From: Photobacterium phosphoreum
GTDB lineage: Bacteria; Pseudomonadota; Gammaproteobacteria; Enterobacterales; Vibrionaceae
Assembly (NCBI RefSeq): GCF_002954725.1
Contig: NZ_MSCQ01000002.1
Location: forward strand, 805,536-869,535
Reading direction: 5' to 3'
DNA length: 64,000 nucleotides
A program made the translations under genes and the position numbers. Each line of letters begins with the position of its first letter. Position 1 is the stretch's first letter. Below the pieces are notes generated by a model. The model saw nothing but the letters and a program-made list of their open reading frames with translations. It was not told the DNA's origin and made no database searches. Of the stretch, positions 38,701 to 42,250 are shown in pieces.

Positions 38701-39400
38701 AACTACTACCAGCATTAAGATCATCGGCTGTTGCGTCAACATTCTGCAACCCAGAGCCATCATCATCAGGTAAAGTAGCACCAAGAAAAACCTCATAAGT
38801 GGATCTTAATGCTCGATGGGAAGGGCCATTATCAGCTTGACGAGTACGGTAATTCCCAGGTCCTGTACCATTTGATGCATCAGGCGCGTCACCATAGTCT
38901 TGAAAATAAGGAATATAGTACACATCCATAGTGCCCCATGCTTCCCCCATTCCACTCACAAGAATATTCGCATTTACCGTAAACTGCTGTGGTAATGAAC
39001 CGATATTGGCATTAGGACGGTTATACGAAGTTCGTCCAAGTTCACAGGGACGACCACCTGTTCCCCCTTCTACTTGAAAATGACGGCCATTAAACCAAAA
39101 ATCTGCACGATCATCGGCAGCCATTTCTCTGACTATTGCGTGGCTAACTTGCACATCACCGAGATTATATGTTGATGATGCACTCGCTGTATGGCAAGTA
39201 CCACCAATGTAGTTATCACCTCGCCGCCCAGCAAACACACGAAAACAAGCATACTGACCACTACTTGCACATGATTCAAACTGGCCTTGAGAAAAGCCAC
39301 TATTGCTAACAACATAAGGCTGCTCTGCTGCTATAGAAAAACTTAAACAGGAGACATAAATAATAGAGAATGCTTTAATGATTTTATGATAAAGACGCAT
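17711..39400 (-). CDS. Giant secreted GEVED-repeat protein, ~7,229 aa
   Basis: A TTG at 39412 would add four residues, but AAGG lies directly against it and ~12 nt before the ATG at 39400, so I start at the ATG. A Sec signal peptide (hydrophobic AFSIIYVSCLSFSIAA) is followed by a unique ~150-aa Cys-containing domain. Next come a GEVED module, an SdrD-B-like domain (about 38.0-38.3 kb) and a parallel beta-helix (about 36.6-37.8 kb). A long GEVED array follows, broken by a glutamine-amidotransferase-like segment (about 25.5-26.3 kb), then a Gly-rich region (about 22.0-23.3 kb). Two SdrD-like domains, two DUF6923-like regions and a C-terminal DUF11-like domain complete it. I count 25 GE[VI]ED[YHF] motifs. 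The C-terminus has no LPxTG, PEP-CTERM, autotransporter barrel or obvious RTX nonapeptides, so release or attachment is unexplained. The protein is rich in Asp and DDEDG motifs, which suggests Ca2+-dependent folding. An adhesive or structural extracellular role is inferred. Confidence 0.92.
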   Translation of the reverse strand: MRLYHKIIKAFSIIYVSCLSFSIAAEQPYVVSNSGFSQGQFESCASSGQYACFRVFAGRRGDNYIGGTCHTASASSTYNLGDVQVSHAIVREMAADDRADFWFNGRHFQVEGGTGGRPCELGRTSYNRPNANIGSLPQQFTVNANILVSGMGEAWGTMDVYYIPYFQDYGDAPDASNGTGPGNYRTRQADNGPSHRALRSTYEVFLGATLPDDDGSGLQNVDATADDLNAGSSYYGIAADDENGVTFPNLKYTDANYSITANVTNSSGADAYLYAWIDFDNSGTFDVDELFSSGTGSGNEFIVADGSIDTPQTLTWNSLAELTANGYYYSRVRISETQLTTTATGSAEDTRSFGASSAAGEVEDYKFCVGCVDITGYIYDDVNGDSDLADKVGVSGVSVYLYTDDGDMTPNAADGGPTLTTTTDADGYYAFVEIPGLTYFVSPNPPTSSSALAEQTYTTSQTDNTNGTFVTGYCDANADGVADTTPIAVTGACYGGWDGDRANTSSSADLSAREHISRVIFSANSNSVNQLDFGFSYNAVTNTEITGQGSLEQFIINANAIAGANNMRFVPAVAANDADVSADWWVISPTSSLTTITGTNGANTTLDGQAYSHTDGVTLLDTNSGDYAASQTVGSSHLCSVENIAALAKPELQIDLPTNASAYSAEIIIINADNTTVRNLSLTGGSQGINVYSGGITDTVIEYNLIGIDPAGNDAVIGQETCGTSSGCAGIAIANSGNSALHGNSGIIRNNAIKTAHHNISLNSLNSQTAVINWQLQHNLLLGTTSTTATPYHAINIRYGAPAYLAINGNQIENATGDGIYQANTSIVDLLQNFTSNTIINNAEDGIDIHSGKLSIIECNILNNNGDSGIAIDGNTNVEGFLITKNSFNNNVDNSIDLHNSTTGSGVSLNNDICINDTGTGANNNLARPVIYYAFIDNNDLRLIGDVCTTGEYTLEVYKANAGSGDVGSDGLSAGEGTVYLGSLTAMSGAGFDNTLTVNGVSVGDQITVIAQRTLLTSGTYLQDTSEFSANMVVDIDNKDWGDAPDATSLTAKGDYTTRRTVGGASHIVTTSGNGTHADFFLGDFVDTDIDGQPNVAADGDNLVDLADEDGVTATGFYVLNRDRDIVVTVGKHSSYSGTTFHVYGWIDWNQDGDWLDSNEQIISDTSATVGSQTYTVTTPATAILGKTYARFRICSTGDCNVPTGPSIDGEVEDYGEIIISADFGDAPDTGVGIGAGNYRTTLADDGPRHSIDSDLFLGTTASDTEIDGLQNITASGDNIDVSDDEDSLLLLPLTSGASAYNAQAVVTNNTGSTGYLYAWLDTNRDGEFDRDEFISNGSGPGGALIIADGSTATATALVWATISSPTNNSTVYLRTRLTSTLLTDSVSGAVEDPRSYGYANGGEVEDYALQVADQDFGDLDDTFATLGLSGGPYHGLSNKTNIYIGSATIDTEGDGQPSTDADADDLTGSADENAFSSPTPILPLTASTYSVYVPVRNNTSTDAYLYGWLDWNQNNQFEAEEYAVVTVPHGTTTSLPITLTFSNISGQTEGRAALRLRYTTAGLSNIGWGGGAPDGEVEDHYIVVGSYDFGDAPDTVNGVGANNQRTLLRDDGPRHGIDNQLFFGAGVDAEQDANNPANRADGDDIDANGDDEDGALLIPLHNSATSYTLPITVTNTTSSDAYIYAWIDFDRTTGFDRDEFAGGTTGVPITVAAGTVNGAVSINWNSLPGIAINTDVYIRLRLTTDNLPDTATGTQEDPRSYGNATDGEVEDYYLRVDTYDGGDAPNIYHTLYTSNGPSHYHTNTNLYIRNATHDDVHDLDGQPNNAADGDDIDGSDDENSDDLTRIPLLGLSDTTYILGVPLYNGTGVNANLYGWIDFNKNGRFDDDGEFAALEAITNSTNTSNQATPTTTLTWNNISGQAQGSTYVRLRITNDILTKDDWGGMALNGEVEDHQVFIGDFDFGDAPDTANGVSANNYRTHFNDNGAYHGFSNQLYLGPTAPDTENDANAPAIKALGDDNDVNGDDEDGVYIMPLHTSLTSYSIRSTVTNNTGSDAYLYAWIDFDRNGHFDRDEFAGGAAGVPITVSSGVTNWVENINWTQFPGMATNTDVYVRVRLTTDLLSDAVTGTTEDPRSYGGVSDGEVEDHYLRVDTYDGGDLPETFNTSYNNGGPAHYHTNIQLYIRSATHDDVHDQNGQPTPAANGDDNDGSDDENGDELTPFPILTLTDNSYTLAVPLYNGTGVNAHLYGWLDLNQDGNFDETNEFVALEDIVNGTNTSGQTSPTTILTWNNISGQKIGNMGLRLRLTSEKLTAAQWGGFAENGEVEDHFIYVGDPDFGDAPDTSSAMAANNYQTRYEFFGPYHLTIAGLYIGNTAPDTDDGTLQNAIATADDDDAIDDEGPIILPPLFNTMTTYKAIVPVTNTTGSDATLAAWIDFNRNGKFEDNEGQLAVVSTGATNTPVELEWTSLPSISNNTTSFIRLRLTNRLVTQISDISSLGGEAGGEIEDHSIFFGLQDQGDAPSTYLVDPLLGGPHHIITNATHLHLGNSTIDGDSSIFSSSDALGDDNDGSNDENATTQPLTSIPVNGASHQLELTLRNTTGNDAYLAGWIDSNRNGVFDEIEGRVDVIPTGQNGAYTYSFDANQMENLSVGNSYIRFRLTTDLLTETDVGGGASDGEVEDFMIQIGGQDLGDLPDTSTGTAANNYQTNLTYGGPYHNVAALSELYLGDVAPDVDGPTPQTTLADGDDADSIDDENALADIPLPDLDAGDQFNTLISVTNNTNQVGYLYAWIDWDRDGSFEKDEIAQAAVNSSGTVQAITNGMITIAPNSGRETYNVSFITDTALVDARTYGVRLRVTSEVLIDGDASASIDERSLGAAKDGEVEDFFITAENTDLGDLPDTYLTLPTSGGPAHYYVSSLYMGANNIDDDDQAYIDAAAMGDDNSANDDENGIEQPLATVATSITEYSIDVAITNTSGSMATLVAWLDHNQDGSFTANEVVDELNVATTGIPFTNTIFNQDNFPTGNNNLTNKVTLKWNNISGLQQGTMGLRIRVANSSLTANDWGGIAQGGEVEDYVVYVGQFDFGDAKDTAVGIAANNYRTTLSDNGAYHGVTNTIFLGATVDAEADANDPTTAFALGDDITGADEDGVFVLPLNNTNTEYSLPVTLTNNSGKTAYLYAWIDFDRNGRFDRDEFYGGNTGLSTDINSGSTNIVTNLNWTSFPGIATNTDVYIRVRFTTDILADTQINTVNEDPRSLGGASDGEVEDYYVRVDTYDGGDAPNIYHTLYSSGGPYHVQNHASLYIRDATHDDTHDQDGQPTSAASGDDNDGKDDENADDLTPFPILSTASSSYTLGVPINNATGQEANLYGWIDLNQDGRFDGANEFAELSAISSGTNTSSQATSTTELTWSGFSGLNAGRTYMRLRLTNSVLTANDWGGPAENGEVEDHVIYIGDLDFGDAEDSAANTTTGAGDYRSRREDHGPYHVISNDLYMGQAVPDSETNANPSSANTYADGDDNTASDDEDGVTLRGLDNSPVPTSYTATVKVTNNTGKDAYLYGWIDWDRNGQFESDEVAQVTVADGTNGDMNLDWSNFPGIVAGFAVARFRLTTDSLDNQNTAAAEDTRSLFGASDGEVEDHRIYIGDQDYGDAPDDYKTTSANNGAHHGLGHKSTVYLGTATIDADSDGIPSSDASSDDLNGSDDENGLPQPLANIATSASDYSVTVSFKNSRLAGQPATLVAWLDSDQDGEFSAAEVVSSIDYDATTPAIFSPNNIPYFNGNKTAQLRWTGLSGLTNGAMALRIRFSSQTELTAADWAGQALDGEVEDYMVYIGEFDYGDAPDEAINVGANNYRTTQSDSGPFHGIDSNLFLGSLPDAESDALATIALQASGDDTTLNDDEDGMVLPPLTTRQGRYSANVMVTNNTGSDSYIYAWIDFDGNGRFDRDEFIGNGTAVGDAVIVPTGTVNKAVALNWLSTPGLAANVDRYLRVRISSDLLADTVVSTNEDPRSYGGVTNGEVEDHYLLSDNVYYDGGDAPTSYGVRFADGGPLHPTSTILRIGTAATDGEDAQASDNATLDDTTATNDENGLTLSVLTTASTSYTLDANVLNNIGADADLIVWIDWDRSGEFDSTEAQSVTISPSSSYQVQTPTWNSISPTAGYYFGRARLMPTNDGFTNTSVGGMASTGEVEDFRITLLSGQDWGDAPDSYHTLAVNDGANHVPSSTLYIGNLMADADINGQPSTDALNDDNNGTADETSPNFPALSPSMTTWTFDTPVTNTTGAAATLHAWVDHDRDGEFQLDEYTSVAVANGASNQNVSLTWNNLSAGSGGDIGDTYIRLRLTSDTLTDDSATLIDERSYGAAIDGEVEDHFHKVTFHMLIQQGSGSIQYTLPTTTNNTVALMENNYGVGYVSYDILVPNDNIVTDFTLPDYQFVLYQSDRAGGISTDSMAEIDALLAYRNQGGVLLSIVEGDRFADATSTKINTYMGQQAGFPGTSATAFAGYVGPTQLPRFHSSDGPGGLSNQLTVQTTGSLSTITGIDHRSVIYTLPEVTGSCNNVDAMAWLIPYAPTSTGGYVYPRSHVGPWIGSGERQFYFTPSYTTHNVSAYQELMDFVHDYYEDTTAFTARNNWLADPANVNGSCSSLELDFGDLPDTGVGVGNADYITAYQFDGPRHDISQPIYLGTPPDGETDAYATIAANGDSDDGIEILPLSSTATQYSVRVTSTNTTGTDGTVYGWADWNLNGDLEASELQTLVVADGDINETNILTWSVPATLTNSDTIYMRFRVCNTTTDCSSPIGEASNGEVEDYALIVSDNVDYGDAPDIYGTLAGNGGPFHFDAGVLFVGDQSSDFESDGMPSVLANGDDNQASPDDEDGINVISPININASDYSLTVEATNNSGAMANLIVWVDFDKSGKFDPDEAQVTTVADGVTEGQYSFNWTGLTGLTAGVTYARVRITTDAISATSTGGIANDGEVEDHLVVMGTFDLGDAPDTYGTDRSDADGEGVGPMHIPTATIYLGTNATDTEANGFVDGVDDNGLAQDDDVAGVDDEDSIVSATTLMAVPSSNETLTVHVNTDVDATVYAWLDFDRDGRFDLSTEAATPVVITAADDNTDIMLNFTTPADVLDGGSYVRIRMCSTATQCSTPHGMANDGEVEDHRIMLDVGYDYGDAPQTLGYDTLFTANGARHRIGNTTLRLGAMLADSDDDGFGDGIDDNFDATDDDVTDNADEDAIATVGFLSQGATSFTQLVSCNDHTGSVDIGANVYAWGDFNADGDFADSGEFSQAPCVDADAVTEGSATLTFTAINTSTTATQTYLRLRITSETLTMADYNGTAINGEVEDHQIPILKGPIQPISPAVVASQCINTANIEGEVGTPVDITGVVNTYYPATASALTGTNTIELGAATGDTSKTLNPGDRIMIIQIQNTTLDTSNTDSYGSGQAGGYGSGWLNYGNSGQYELATVVNYNAPTLVISENLTNNFVVNSQSSYQVVRVPMYEDVRLTGTITAADWNGSSGGIVALFVNGSLDLNGNTIDVNGKGFRGGKLNTSNGIATGLNYVLSASNIDGGKGEGIAGTPIALGGNGYTNGDYGVGAPANAGGGGNFNSGGGGGANVGPGGRGGNYGNAVIYYPGEPGTGFGIVDDTRLLFGGGGGAGQQNNSAGRDGADGGGIVYINAATITGSGMINANGNQSATAGGDSPGGGGAGGTVTIYNQDGATLAGLTVNAIGGNGVGSSGGHGQSAAGGGGGVIFNSSGATVNISGGNESCSGQLLCGDEGGNGGVVTAAPLPTAPALCSFNLSGFVFDDSSTAPSLNGIKDPTEAGLGVAVPVIAHNLTTNLCYVATADATTGEYNMVIPGGNYHVYEAALEMDLITPTCPPTAGVLNTTLGEYIGATIGDPADTNSSSSNVQAITIFADTTDVNFADFAITAYPTCSSDGYLLRNSPTDITSINLALGQVTPLYDDVLPTTTGVFGGTGYNVITNTLIGDNIKNKDTILMVDGSGTAFVLPITNSSMALNNYNSGDIDDNGVLLLMNNSGTSMYRIDVNPNSVNYLRQIDELSVSAPTMADMSINPIDNMLYTLTPTGSLVKFDPITGTRTNLGSVGGVGTTSSGWGAIYFDDQGFMYAAQNPNPGRIIRIDLSDPSLTAGNYTAVDFTQMNTSTGQNDGARCRFAPMPLDFGDAPEIKGYSTTLTDNGPRHLTDTAGLYLGTVAPDNENDGQPSTDFVGDDDNGLAMDDEDVLSSLVTLDVSNATVTQVIPMTNTTGNDAYVSGWVDFDNNGTFENDESAWIIAPSGSSTVTLTWNNVGTTGANISNSVTGYRLRISSDFNSTTNVALDTNSDGYPDPTGPVADGEVEDHRIFVSNLNGDTSCNIIIETHENTSNGIDYTQLDPSTRPAQLTTLVTPIAVAGYPDAENLNGIGFNRQNGLFYGVFYDTSTADENVILFVTDRDGTDFVPLGAVRASNSQTVTHTANGSASFSDNQPLSRLGGGINLEAITLGDVSIDGQYLYVMQPQWNALVRIELSTQTFTTIPLSATVVLGDDFSFSEHDNFIYSIDFSNDKYIKINPLTGNVTEKSLQFNGLMPVANTGVAVAGGTVMDNGIMLYAFTDGGNHDSTGDNTHDVINKAAIYQLNVITGDLLYISAMTVTSLSGQDTAGCYSSRDYGDADVSYGAVYHNYSDIGNDGDAAFDGDQDLTLGNQWDSELVSVFSLDATGDNLQSLNDEDGVTMPASITVATLTPVAISVPQASGFLNIFIDLNGNGNFNDPGELIIEDHVVNTASFNIDLNLDAGLTTGYNGDTVARFRLCSTASSCNTAVGEAPDGEVEDYQFELINQIILGGFVFEDNGINAATAATAATAAHDGIMDGQEQGIGDVTVNVIYNGAGAHGYTVGDIIATTQTSGDGSYLVVIPVLLANEALVLNVVQQARWIDISEADVTTVSQVTNSSVIDSQMLINASAGDYIMGLNFGKVQEPRMEPDNYTELEPGNVALFKHKFTSDTAGDVTLTIMNPIGSPPSTAWAAVLYQDTNCNGIIDGSDMQISASISVSGNTNICLISKVFTPVDAPLNASYDYDIYADMVFADTASTGHGITRQVIDSDTVRVSFSGAGELKLNKTVANISQATTATVSNQGKPGDILEYTIEFINVGTGVVTDINIYDTTAAYTQLAEAVDCTNAVIPAGLMCQLLLPVINNTGYVGDIQWQLTGSLQPNQTGEVSYRVIIE
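18801..18836 (-). repeat. In-frame 9-bp microsatellite coding for an Ala-Ala-Thr repeat
   Basis: The unit GCTGCCGTT occurs three times in a row plus flanking partial units, inside an SdrD-like domain. It encodes AATAATAATAA. Because the period is 9 bp, copy-number changes keep the frame and would only lengthen or shorten this loop. Confidence 0.8.
22050..23330 (-). other. Glycine-rich beta-structure region of the 7,229-aa protein
   Basis: It begins after the last of a GEVED group (INGEVEDHQIPILKG) with a PGDRIMIIQIQ motif. It then passes into strands rich in GGGGG and GGGGGAG runs (for example near 22.14, 22.43 and 22.56 kb). It ends at paired Cys residues before an SdrD-like domain. Similar Gly-rich stretches occur in bacterial surface proteins; no function can be assigned. 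Confidence 0.55.
25470..26275 (-). other. Glutamine-amidotransferase-like (non-catalytic?) domain in the GEVED array
   Basis: After a GEVED motif (DGEVEDHFHKV) a ~265-aa segment breaks the repeat pattern. Its strands include YQFVLYQSDRAGG, then an alternating helix/strand run AEIDALLAYRNQGGVLLSI followed by VEGDR. This alpha/beta layout resembles class I glutamine-amidotransferase-like or ThuA-like folds. I see no Cys nucleophile in the expected strand-turn position, so an enzymatic role is doubtful. Confidence 0.4.
36560..37790 (-). other. Right-handed parallel beta-helix region of the 7,229-aa protein
   Basis: Short repeating rungs rich in Asn and Ile (for example FLITKNSFNNNVDNSIDLHN and IIRNNAIKTAHHNISLN) recur about every 22-25 residues. 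They follow an MRFVP...TTLDGQAYSHTDG entry segment. A similar entry and helix occur in the neighbouring giant protein at about 6.1-7.2 kb. Such helices are typical of pectate-lyase-like folds and surface adhesins. I see no catalytic signature. Confidence 0.6.
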
Positions 39401-39600
39401 AAATATTAACAACCTTACATGGCTTTATTTAATAAATAGTCTCAATTTAATAGCGACTATTTATCGTTAATATCCACATATATGCATTTATCACGCCAAG
39501 GAAAAATATTTAACTAACGAACTGAAATAATAATAGTAATAATTAAAGTGCATTCTCAATATGCTTTAATGTTATTTACATTTACTCAATATTAAGACGC

Positions 39601-39630
39601 AAATTGCAGTAATAATGATTACTGCAATTT
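39601..39630. terminator. Perfect hairpin between the regulator gene and the giant gene
   Basis: A 13-bp perfect inverted repeat (AAATTGCAGTAAT / ATTACTGCAATTT) with a 4-nt loop lies 35 nt after the stop of the upstream minus-strand gene. The U-tract is short, so termination is likely but not certain. Confidence 0.55.
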
Positions 39631-39664
39631 TCATTCAATAACAAAACACAGACTTTATTTATCG

Positions 39665-40321
39665 TTATTGCACATCATGAGCACGAATTTCTCGTAAATA
39701 ACGGTAAATAGTATGAATAGAAATATCTAACCCTTTAGCCGCTATTTGAGCACTATCTTTAAGATCAAAAACGCCTAGATCATGTAATCGTGTCACAATC
39801 TCTCGGCTTTTCTTTGAGGGTGGTATTGAACTATCGCTGGTTACTTGTTTACGCACATTTTCAATTGAACTATGCATCATTTCATCATTATTACGAGCAA
39901 ATGTTTCTGCAGTAACGCCGTGATCACAATAAGCACCAATCGCAGGCATTAGGCTATGAATCATCGACTGAAATGGTGCATCAAGATTAAAATTAACGCA
40001 AAGTAAACCAATGGCTTGTTGCTGCTTATTACGAATAACTGTCGTTAATGAGCGTAAAGTTTTACCCTCTGGAGATTTAGTAATATAGGCTTTAGAAACA
40101 TCTTGACCTTCGTTTAATTTGACTAATGCAATATTGGTAATTGGTGCGCCCACTTCACGTCCCGTAATATGCCCATTAGCAATTTTCATAATTGACGGAT
40201 TACGTGAATCTAAGCAATGCAGTAATACTTCTGTATGCTCCCCCCACATTGCAGCAATACCATCAACAATATTTTCCATTGCGTGAAGAATATCATAATC
40301 ACTATCTGTCAATTCATGCAT
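39665..40321 (-). CDS. YheO/DauR-family PAS-HTH transcriptional regulator
   Basis: The 218-aa protein matches the YheO family in layout. An N-terminal PAS-like sensor (about residues 8-120) includes IVDGIAAMWG, GREVGAPITN and AIGLLCVNFN. A C-terminal helix-turn-helix has REIVTRLHDLGVFDLKDSAQ followed by GLDISIHTIYRYLRE. DauR relatives repress D-arginine utilisation genes in Pseudomonas; the ligand here is unknown. A GTG at 40354 would add 11 residues, but the ATG at 40321 has AAAAGG about 9 nt upstream and is preferred. It lies directly upstream of the 7,229-aa giant gene on the same strand, separated by a hairpin and 264 bp, so it could be its regulator. That is only suggested by position. 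Confidence 0.8.
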   Translation of the reverse strand: MHELTDSDYDILHAMENIVDGIAAMWGEHTEVLLHCLDSRNPSIMKIANGHITGREVGAPITNIALVKLNEGQDVSKAYITKSPEGKTLRSLTTVIRNKQQQAIGLLCVNFNLDAPFQSMIHSLMPAIGAYCDHGVTAETFARNNDEMMHSSIENVRKQVTSDSSIPPSKKSREIVTRLHDLGVFDLKDSAQIAAKGLDISIHTIYRYLREIRAHDVQ

Positions 40322-40412
40322 TTTCTCTACCTTTTCTAAGCAAAAACCACTCACTGAGTAGTTTTTTTATCTTATCAACATTTAAGCAGACATAATATCA
40401 ATATTATAGATG

Positions 40413-40446
40413 TAAAAAATCCCGACCAAGGCCGGGATCTTTTTAT
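40413..40446. terminator. Bidirectional-looking rho-independent terminator
   Basis: The GC-rich stem ATCCCG(a)CC/GG(c)CGGGAT has T runs on both strands (six T on the minus side, five on the plus side). On the minus strand it sits 50-80 nt after the small cold-shock-like gene. Confidence 0.8.
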
Positions 40447-40497
40447 TTAATTATGGATAAACAGGTTTGTTAACCAATATTTATCTCATTCATTAAA

Positions 40498-40698
40498 TTA
40501 GATAAAGCGAATTTTAACTGCTTTAAGTTTGTTACTTGAATCATCTAACGTAAATTCAACCATACTACCCGATGAAGGCTGTGAACGACTGCAAACTTGA
40601 GATGCATCGAAACGAATATCGCCACCAAGGTCGCTAGTAATTAAACCAATTTTTTCAACTGGGTTGAAGCTACGAATAATACCTGTTTGTGAAGTCAT
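40498..40698 (-). CDS. Small cold-shock-domain-like protein, 66 aa
   Basis: Its size and strand pattern fit a cold-shock domain: GIIRSFNPVEKIGLITSD, then DIRFDASQV, then a Ser-rich turn and MVEFTLDDSSNKLKAVKI. The RNP1 motif (usually KGFGFI) is reduced to KIGLITSD, and the RNP2 equivalent is DIRFDASQV. Nucleic-acid binding through the usual aromatic residues is therefore weakened. AAGGA lies about 10 nt before the ATG. It may be an atypical CspA paralogue or a CSD protein with altered binding. Its own terminator follows. Confidence 0.75.
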   Translation of the reverse strand: MTSQTGIIRSFNPVEKIGLITSDLGGDIRFDASQVCSRSQPSSGSMVEFTLDDSSNKLKAVKIRFI

Positions 40699-41324
40699 AG
40701 TTTATATTTCCTTTACGCCCAAATATTGCTTTTTATTAGCATATATATTTGAGGCTATCAATTTGAGTTTAAATAGATTTATACCAAATGGTTAATTAAC
40801 CTTGGTATAGAGCTTTACTCATTGACCTACTACTTCTTATTAACTATAAGATCACCCTTCTTATAGCATTGCACTGTTACTACGTTTGCAACATAAACGG
40901 ATAACAATGATCAGAAATGACATTGTGGTTTTTATTTAAAACACATTAGGTCTGAGCAACAGACGAATCGAACATTAACGCCTATTTTTGACGCTGTAAA
41001 TGATTTTTTAATTAAAATTGATAAAAATTTGTGGATAACCACTGAACAAAAATATAACCACTTGTTTTTAAATTAAAAAAACAAACTTTCAAAAACAATT
41101 AAAAACACATCAATTGCTTAAAAAACAAACAAAACCATCAATAAAACATACTGCAATTATATTTATGTTCCGTTTTATTATTAACTGGAAATAAATTGTA
41201 CATATTGTCGAACAATAAATAGTCTGCATTTTTGCAAGGAATAATTCCGATATAAAATGACTAGGTTTCTGATATCAGCGCATGTAAAGTATACCTATAT
41301 ATACGATGGTTATAAGGAACCTCG
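40699..41324. other. Divergent regulatory region between the cold-shock-like gene and pdxY
   Basis: This 626-bp spacer separates divergent genes. It contains a long imperfect palindrome at 40781-40808 and a very A-rich stretch at about 41,000-41,200. Near its right end AAGGAACC precedes the pdxY ATG. I see no gene or tRNA. A long 5' leader for the cold-shock-like gene is possible. Confidence 0.5.
40781..40808. promoter_or_regulatory. Long palindrome upstream of the cold-shock-like gene
   Basis: A perfect 12-bp palindrome GGTTAATTAACC is nested inside an outer repeat ATACCA/TGGTAT. It lies 83-110 bp upstream of the minus-strand start codon. It could be an operator or an RNA hairpin in the leader. 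Confidence 0.45.
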
Positions 41325-42182
41325 ATGAAAGGTATTCTCTCAATACAGTCACATGTTGTTTACGGTCACGCTGGTAACAGTTCTGCAGTATTCCCTCTTC
41401 AACGTATGGGGTTTGAAGTTTGGCCATTACATACCGTACAGTTTTCTAACCATACGCAATATAAGCAAGGATGGACAGGAACCGCGTTTCCAGCAACCGA
41501 CTTAATTGACCTAGTTAAAGGCATCAACAACATTGATCAGCTTAAAAACTGTGAAGCAGTCCTTACCGGATATCAAGGTAGTGCTGATCAATGTTTAGCC
41601 ATCATCGACACGGTTAAAACAATTAAGCAACAAAACCCTAATGCTATCTATATTTGTGATCCCGTCATGGGTGATCCAGAAAAAGGCTGCATCGTCGCTG
41701 ATGGTATTTCTGAATACCTTATTAATGATGTAATGCCACTGGCTGATGTGATTGTTCCAAACCAATTTGAACTTAGTCAATTTGTTGGTATGACGATCAA
41801 TACATTAGATGATGCAGTTAAGGCATGTCAGCATGCGTTAACATTAGGTCCTAAAATGGTGCTAGTGAAACATCTTCATAGTTTATCGTCTGACAAATTC
41901 TCGATGATGCTAGCCACTAAAGACGGCTGTTATTTAGCACAACGTCCACATTTAGCCTTTGATAATCAACCTGTTGGTGTGGGTGATCTTATTTCATCAC
42001 TCTTTACGGGTGGTTTATTAAAAGGTTGGTCAGCAGAACAAGCGTTTGAACATGCGCATAATGCATGTTACGCAGTATTAAAAGAAACCCACCGTCGCGG
42101 TGAATGGGAACTGCAAACCATTGCTGCTCAAGATGAAATTGTAGCACCAACTGAAATTTTCCCGATCACGGAAATTAAATAA
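41325..42182 (+). CDS. pdxY: Pyridoxal kinase PdxY
   Basis: The 285-aa protein is the usual length for PdxY, which phosphorylates pyridoxal to pyridoxal 5'-phosphate in the salvage pathway in the cytoplasm. Family landmarks are the N-terminal [21 protein letters not shown] substrate segment, the [11 protein letters not shown] loop, YICDPVMGD, and [15 protein letters not shown], which holds the catalytic Asp of the ribokinase-like fold. AAGGAACC lies 5-11 nt before the ATG. The gene stands alone, with a terminator after it and a divergent neighbour before it. Confidence 0.95.
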   Translation: MKGILSIQSHVVYGHAGNSSAVFPLQRMGFEVWPLHTVQFSNHTQYKQGWTGTAFPATDLIDLVKGINNIDQLKNCEAVLTGYQGSADQCLAIIDTVKTIKQQNPNAIYICDPVMGDPEKGCIVADGISEYLINDVMPLADVIVPNQFELSQFVGMTINTLDDAVKACQHALTLGPKMVLVKHLHSLSSDKFSMMLATKDGCYLAQRPHLAFDNQPVGVGDLISSLFTGGLLKGWSAEQAFEHAHNACYAVLKETHRRGEWELQTIAAQDEIVAPTEIFPITEIK

Positions 42183-42203
42183 TACGGCTTATCAAACAGA
42201 CGA

Positions 42204-42231
42204 TTAAAAAGCAGCCTCATGCTGCTTTTTT
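42204..42231. terminator. Terminator shared by pdxY and fetB
   Basis: AAAAAGCAGC, a CTCAT loop and GCTGCTTTTTT form a clear hairpin with T runs on both strands. It ends pdxY on the plus strand and can also end fetB, whose stop is at 42251. Confidence 0.85.
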
Positions 42232-42250
42232 GTTATCTATTCATTTAAAA

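Noticed and set aside
39401-39412. TTG start giving a 7,233-aa protein
   Set aside because: The AAGG would sit directly against the TTG with no spacer; the ATG at 39400 is favoured, though a 12-nt spacer is long.
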